A DNA stretch of 16,398 nt. Origin: Prevotellaceae bacterium UBA5903 (GTDB taxonomy: Bacteria > Bacteroidota > Bacteroidia > Bacteroidales > Bacteroidaceae). A program made the translations under genes and the position numbers. The notes beneath the pieces are model-generated. The model worked only from the letters and a program-made list of their open reading frames with translations, was not told the origin of the DNA and made no database searches. Positions 14,533-16,398 of the stretch are shown here, in pieces. The stretch covers positions 11,561 to 27,958 of the forward strand of contig DJEH01000034.1 of NCBI GenBank assembly GCA_002431845.1. Reading direction: 5' to 3'. How positions within the stretch are numbered: position 1 is the first letter of the stretch; every line of letters starts with the position of its first letter.

Positions 14533-15483
14533 TTAAATCATTGTACTAAACGAATCAACAACTCCTAAGAGGTGTTTGTCTTTATCAACCACAAGCACAG
14601 AGTGTATTTTGTGTGTATGCAAAATCTTTTCTATCTCGGTAATTTTGGTGTCGGGAGCAACCTCTTTTGGCGTTTTGGTCATGATGTCAGACACGGTTAG
14701 CGAGAAGAAACTGTCCTGTGAGTTCTCCATAGCTCTGCGTATGTCGCCATCGGTGATGATGCCTACAACTTTGTCGTTTTCGGTGGCCACGCAAAGTCCC
14801 AAACGGCCGTTGCTCATGTGTATAACTGCCTCGCCTAGTTTCATTGTTGGGGGGATGATGGGCAAGTCCTCGGTGCGCATCACGTCGTGAGCCTTGGTGA
14901 GCAAGCGCTTGCCAAGCGTTCCGCCTGGATGATATTGTGCAAAGTCTGAAGCCTTAAAGTGGCGTGCTTCCATCAAGGCACAAGCTAGCGCATCACCCAA
15001 AGCAAGTGTAGCAGTGGTAGACGAGGTGGGGGCAAGTCCGAGTGGACAAGCCTCGTGACTGACAGAGGCATTGAGGTGAGCGGTGGCATACTGTGCAAGC
15101 AACGATTTGGGGTTGCCGCTCATACCGATGATGGGTATGTTGTTTTCGAGTAAGTAGGGCAAAAAGCGTAGCAGTTCATCGGTCTGCCCTGAGTTTGATA
15201 TAGCCAACACCACATCGTTCTTTTGTATCACTCCTAAGTCGCCATGAAAAACGTCAAGTGGATTGATAAAAAAACTTGGTGTGCCCGTAGACGATAGTGT
15301 GGCAGCAATTTTAGCACCTATGTGTCCACTCTTGCCTACACCCGTAACAATTAGTTTGCCTTTGCAGTTCAGTATAATTTCAATAGTCTTATCAAAATCG
15401 TCGTCAATAAGAGGGATAAGTTCTAATAGAGCTTTAGATTCGTCTTCAATGCATTTAATAGCAGTTTCAGTCCATTTACTCAT
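14533..15483 (-). CDS. kdsD: Arabinose-5-phosphate isomerase (KpsF/GutQ family)
   Basis: A 316-residue cytoplasmic enzyme that converts ribulose-5-phosphate to arabinose-5-phosphate, the first committed precursor of Kdo. A SIS sugar-isomerase domain (about 30-170) is followed by two CBS domains (about 200-255 and 262-316). Residues aligning with the E. coli KdsD active site are all present at a constant offset of eight: Lys51 (GVGKSG), Glu103 (TDEL), Glu144 (SHEACPLGLAPTSST) and His185 (YHPGGTLGKRL). The C-terminus stops at VVDSFSTMI, slightly shorter than E. coli (328 residues), trimming the end of CBS2. It lies 106 nt downstream of kdsA, whose product uses its product. ATG at 15481-15483. 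Confidence 0.95.
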   Translation of the reverse strand: MSKWTETAIKCIEDESKALLELIPLIDDDFDKTIEIILNCKGKLIVTGVGKSGHIGAKIAATLSSTGTPSFFINPLDVFHGDLGVIQKNDVVLAISNSGQTDELLRFLPYLLENNIPIIGMSGNPKSLLAQYATAHLNASVSHEACPLGLAPTSSTTATLALGDALACALMEARHFKASDFAQYHPGGTLGKRLLTKAHDVMRTEDLPIIPPTMKLGEAVIHMSNGRLGLCVATENDKVVGIITDGDIRRAMENSQDSFFSLTVSDIMTKTPKEVAPDTKITEIEKILHTHKIHSVLVVDKDKHLLGVVDSFSTMI

Positions 15484-15505
15484 GATGGATGTATGTTTTT
15501 TAAAG

Positions 15506-15533
15506 CTTGAGATACATTTTGTGCGCTCTCAAG
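15506..15533 (-). other. Hairpin in the kdsA-kdsD gap
   Basis: Perfect 7-bp arms (CTTGAGA 15506-15512 and TCTCAAG 15527-15533) with a 14-nt loop, 23 nt before the kdsD start. On the minus strand it is followed by CTTTAAAAAAC, so it is not a terminator. It may tune kdsD translation or mRNA stability; the role is unproven. Confidence 0.35.
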
Positions 15534-15589
15534 AAGTCTTTACGATATGTGTTTTCTGTAAAAATAACTTTGTAAGTATATGGCAGTTC

Positions 15590-16345
15590 TTACTTAATTA
15601 GTTCTGCAACAACGCCCTCAAGGTCTTTGAGATAGAGCATGTTGGGGCCGTCGCTAAGAGCCTTTTCGGGGTCGGGGTGAGTTTCAAAAAAGTAGCCCTC
15701 TGCCCCAAAAGCTTTAGCAGCCATAGCCATTTGTGGAACGAACTGGCGGTCGCCTCCAGTTTTGCCATTAGCTCCGCCGGGGCGTTGTACAGAGTGCGTG
15801 CAGTCCATAATTACTCGGTCGGCATACTGCTTCATGATGGGGATGTTCCTAAAGTCTACAATTAGGTTGTTGTATCCAAACATATTGCCACGTTCGGTGA
15901 GCCAAACCTCGTTAGCACCAGCTTCTCTACTCTTTTCTACGGGGTATTGCATGTCGTCGCCCGAGAGGAACTGAGCCTTTTTGATATTAACAATACATCC
16001 CGTACGTGCCGCAGCTACAAGCAAGTCTGTTTGTCGGCAAAGAAAGGCTGGTATTTGCAACACATCTACAACTTGTCCCGCTGCTTCAGCTTGGTAGCTT
16101 TCGTGGATGTCGGTAAGCAGTGGCAAATGGTATTTGCTCTTTATGTCGGATAGCATCTGTAGTCCTTTTTCAAGTCCCGGACCGCGGTAGGAGTGTATAG
16201 AGGTGCGATTAGCCTTGTCGAACGAAGCTTTGAAATAGCATTTTACGCCCAACTTGTTTTGTATATCAACAATTTTAGCGGCCACTTCGTCAAGTATTTC
16301 TTCCGACTCAATAACGCAAGGACCAGCTATAAATAATGGTGTCAT
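15590..16345 (-). CDS. kdsA: 3-deoxy-8-phosphooctulonate (Kdo-8-P) synthase
   Basis: A 251-residue cytoplasmic TIM-barrel aldolase that condenses arabinose-5-phosphate and phosphoenolpyruvate to Kdo-8-phosphate, for the inner core of LPS. Family signatures are FKASFDKANRTSIHSYRGPG (38-57), LPAF-like IPAFLCRQTD (98-107), INIKKAQFLS-like (118-128) and HPDPEKALSDGP (223-234). It is about 30 residues shorter than the E. coli enzyme, as in the compact Aquifex-type form. Cys10 (AGPCVIES), His184, Glu221 and Asp232 match the four metal ligands of Aquifex KdsA at an offset of one, so this is the metal-dependent class; E. coli has Asn at the Cys position. It is the first gene seen in the operon and supplies the same pathway as kdsD. 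ATG at 16343-16345, no Shine-Dalgarno. Confidence 0.97.
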   Translation of the reverse strand: MTPLFIAGPCVIESEEILDEVAAKIVDIQNKLGVKCYFKASFDKANRTSIHSYRGPGLEKGLQMLSDIKSKYHLPLLTDIHESYQAEAAGQVVDVLQIPAFLCRQTDLLVAAARTGCIVNIKKAQFLSGDDMQYPVEKSREAGANEVWLTERGNMFGYNNLIVDFRNIPIMKQYADRVIMDCTHSVQRPGGANGKTGGDRQFVPQMAMAAKAFGAEGYFFETHPDPEKALSDGPNMLYLKDLEGVVAELIK

Positions 16346-16374
16346 GTTATAATTATATAGTTATTTGGTGCTTA

Positions 16375-16382
16375 TAAAGATA
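16375..16382 (-). promoter_or_regulatory. Possible -7 box upstream of kdsA
   Basis: The minus strand reads TATCTTTA, 7 of 8 positions of TAnnTTTG, 30 nt before the kdsA start. The matching -33 region falls at or beyond the window edge, so this cannot be confirmed. A gene further upstream may instead lead the operon. Confidence 0.3.
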
Positions 16383-16398
16383 GTGCAAGGCGAATGCA

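Noticed and set aside
15151..15160. Further AAGTAGG occurrences, e.g. here and near 14346, 13441 and 6955
   Set aside because: They lie inside conserved coding sequence and lack the TRTT extension or an inverted partner, so they were not counted in the repeat family.
15565..15572. TAACTTTG, a -7-like box on the plus strand between kdsA and kdsD
   Set aside because: No -33 partner and no plus-strand gene downstream; an 8-mer match with two free positions is expected by chance.
1..16398. Search for CRISPR arrays, tRNA/rRNA genes, insertion sequences, toxin-antitoxin or phage-defence genes
   Set aside because: None seen on either strand; the gene set is conserved chromosomal backbone.

Overview
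The window looks like chromosomal backbone from a Bacteroidota bacterium, most probably Bacteroidales of the Prevotella/Segatella kind. The evidence is the moderately AT-rich sequence; promoters of the TAnnTTTG type in place of -10/-35 boxes; near absence of Shine-Dalgarno sequences; a Rho factor with a very long disordered insertion; a long YidC with a large periplasmic domain; and Kdo (Gram-negative outer membrane) genes. No tRNA, rRNA, CRISPR array, insertion sequence or phage gene was seen.

Region by region, transcription is mostly on the minus strand, from high to low coordinates. (1) 16345-11717: a tight four-gene run encoding KdsA (Kdo-8-phosphate synthase, metal-dependent type), KdsD (arabinose-5-phosphate isomerase), a phospholipase-D-type cardiolipin synthase and a membrane acyltransferase, closed by a hairpin terminator at 11612-11681. 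(2) 11716-11123: about 590 bp without a conventional gene. It holds a palindromic repeat, a likely rho promoter and a roughly 330-nt rho leader with several inverted repeats. (3) 11122-9053: rho. (4) 8978-9030: a perfect 20-bp hairpin serving as a terminator for the convergent genes on both sides. (5) 7635-8963: the only plus-strand genes, rsmG and an MBL-fold hydrolase, driven from a palindromic divergent promoter shared with pyrG. (6) 7502-3893: pyrG then yidC, ending in a strong terminator. (7) 3726-49: a secreted S9 dipeptidyl-peptidase (DPP5-like) followed by an MFS transporter resembling the MFSD1 family.

The genes fall into three themes. The first is envelope building: Kdo supply for lipid A/LPS, cardiolipin synthesis, an acyl-modifying membrane enzyme and YidC insertase. 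The second is core information and nucleotide metabolism: Rho, RsmG and CTP synthase. The third is a probable peptide-use pair, with the peptidase releasing dipeptides in the periplasm and the transporter taking them in. The last link is inference from family resemblance and adjacency.

The most interesting non-coding signal is a short repeat, TAAGTAGGTRTT. It occurs five times at gene boundaries, and four of the copies form two inverted pairs. No clear candidate for an undescribed multi-gene system was found. The best leads are the repeat family, the peptidase/transporter pair, the Rho insertion with its AT-hook-like patch, and the rho leader.
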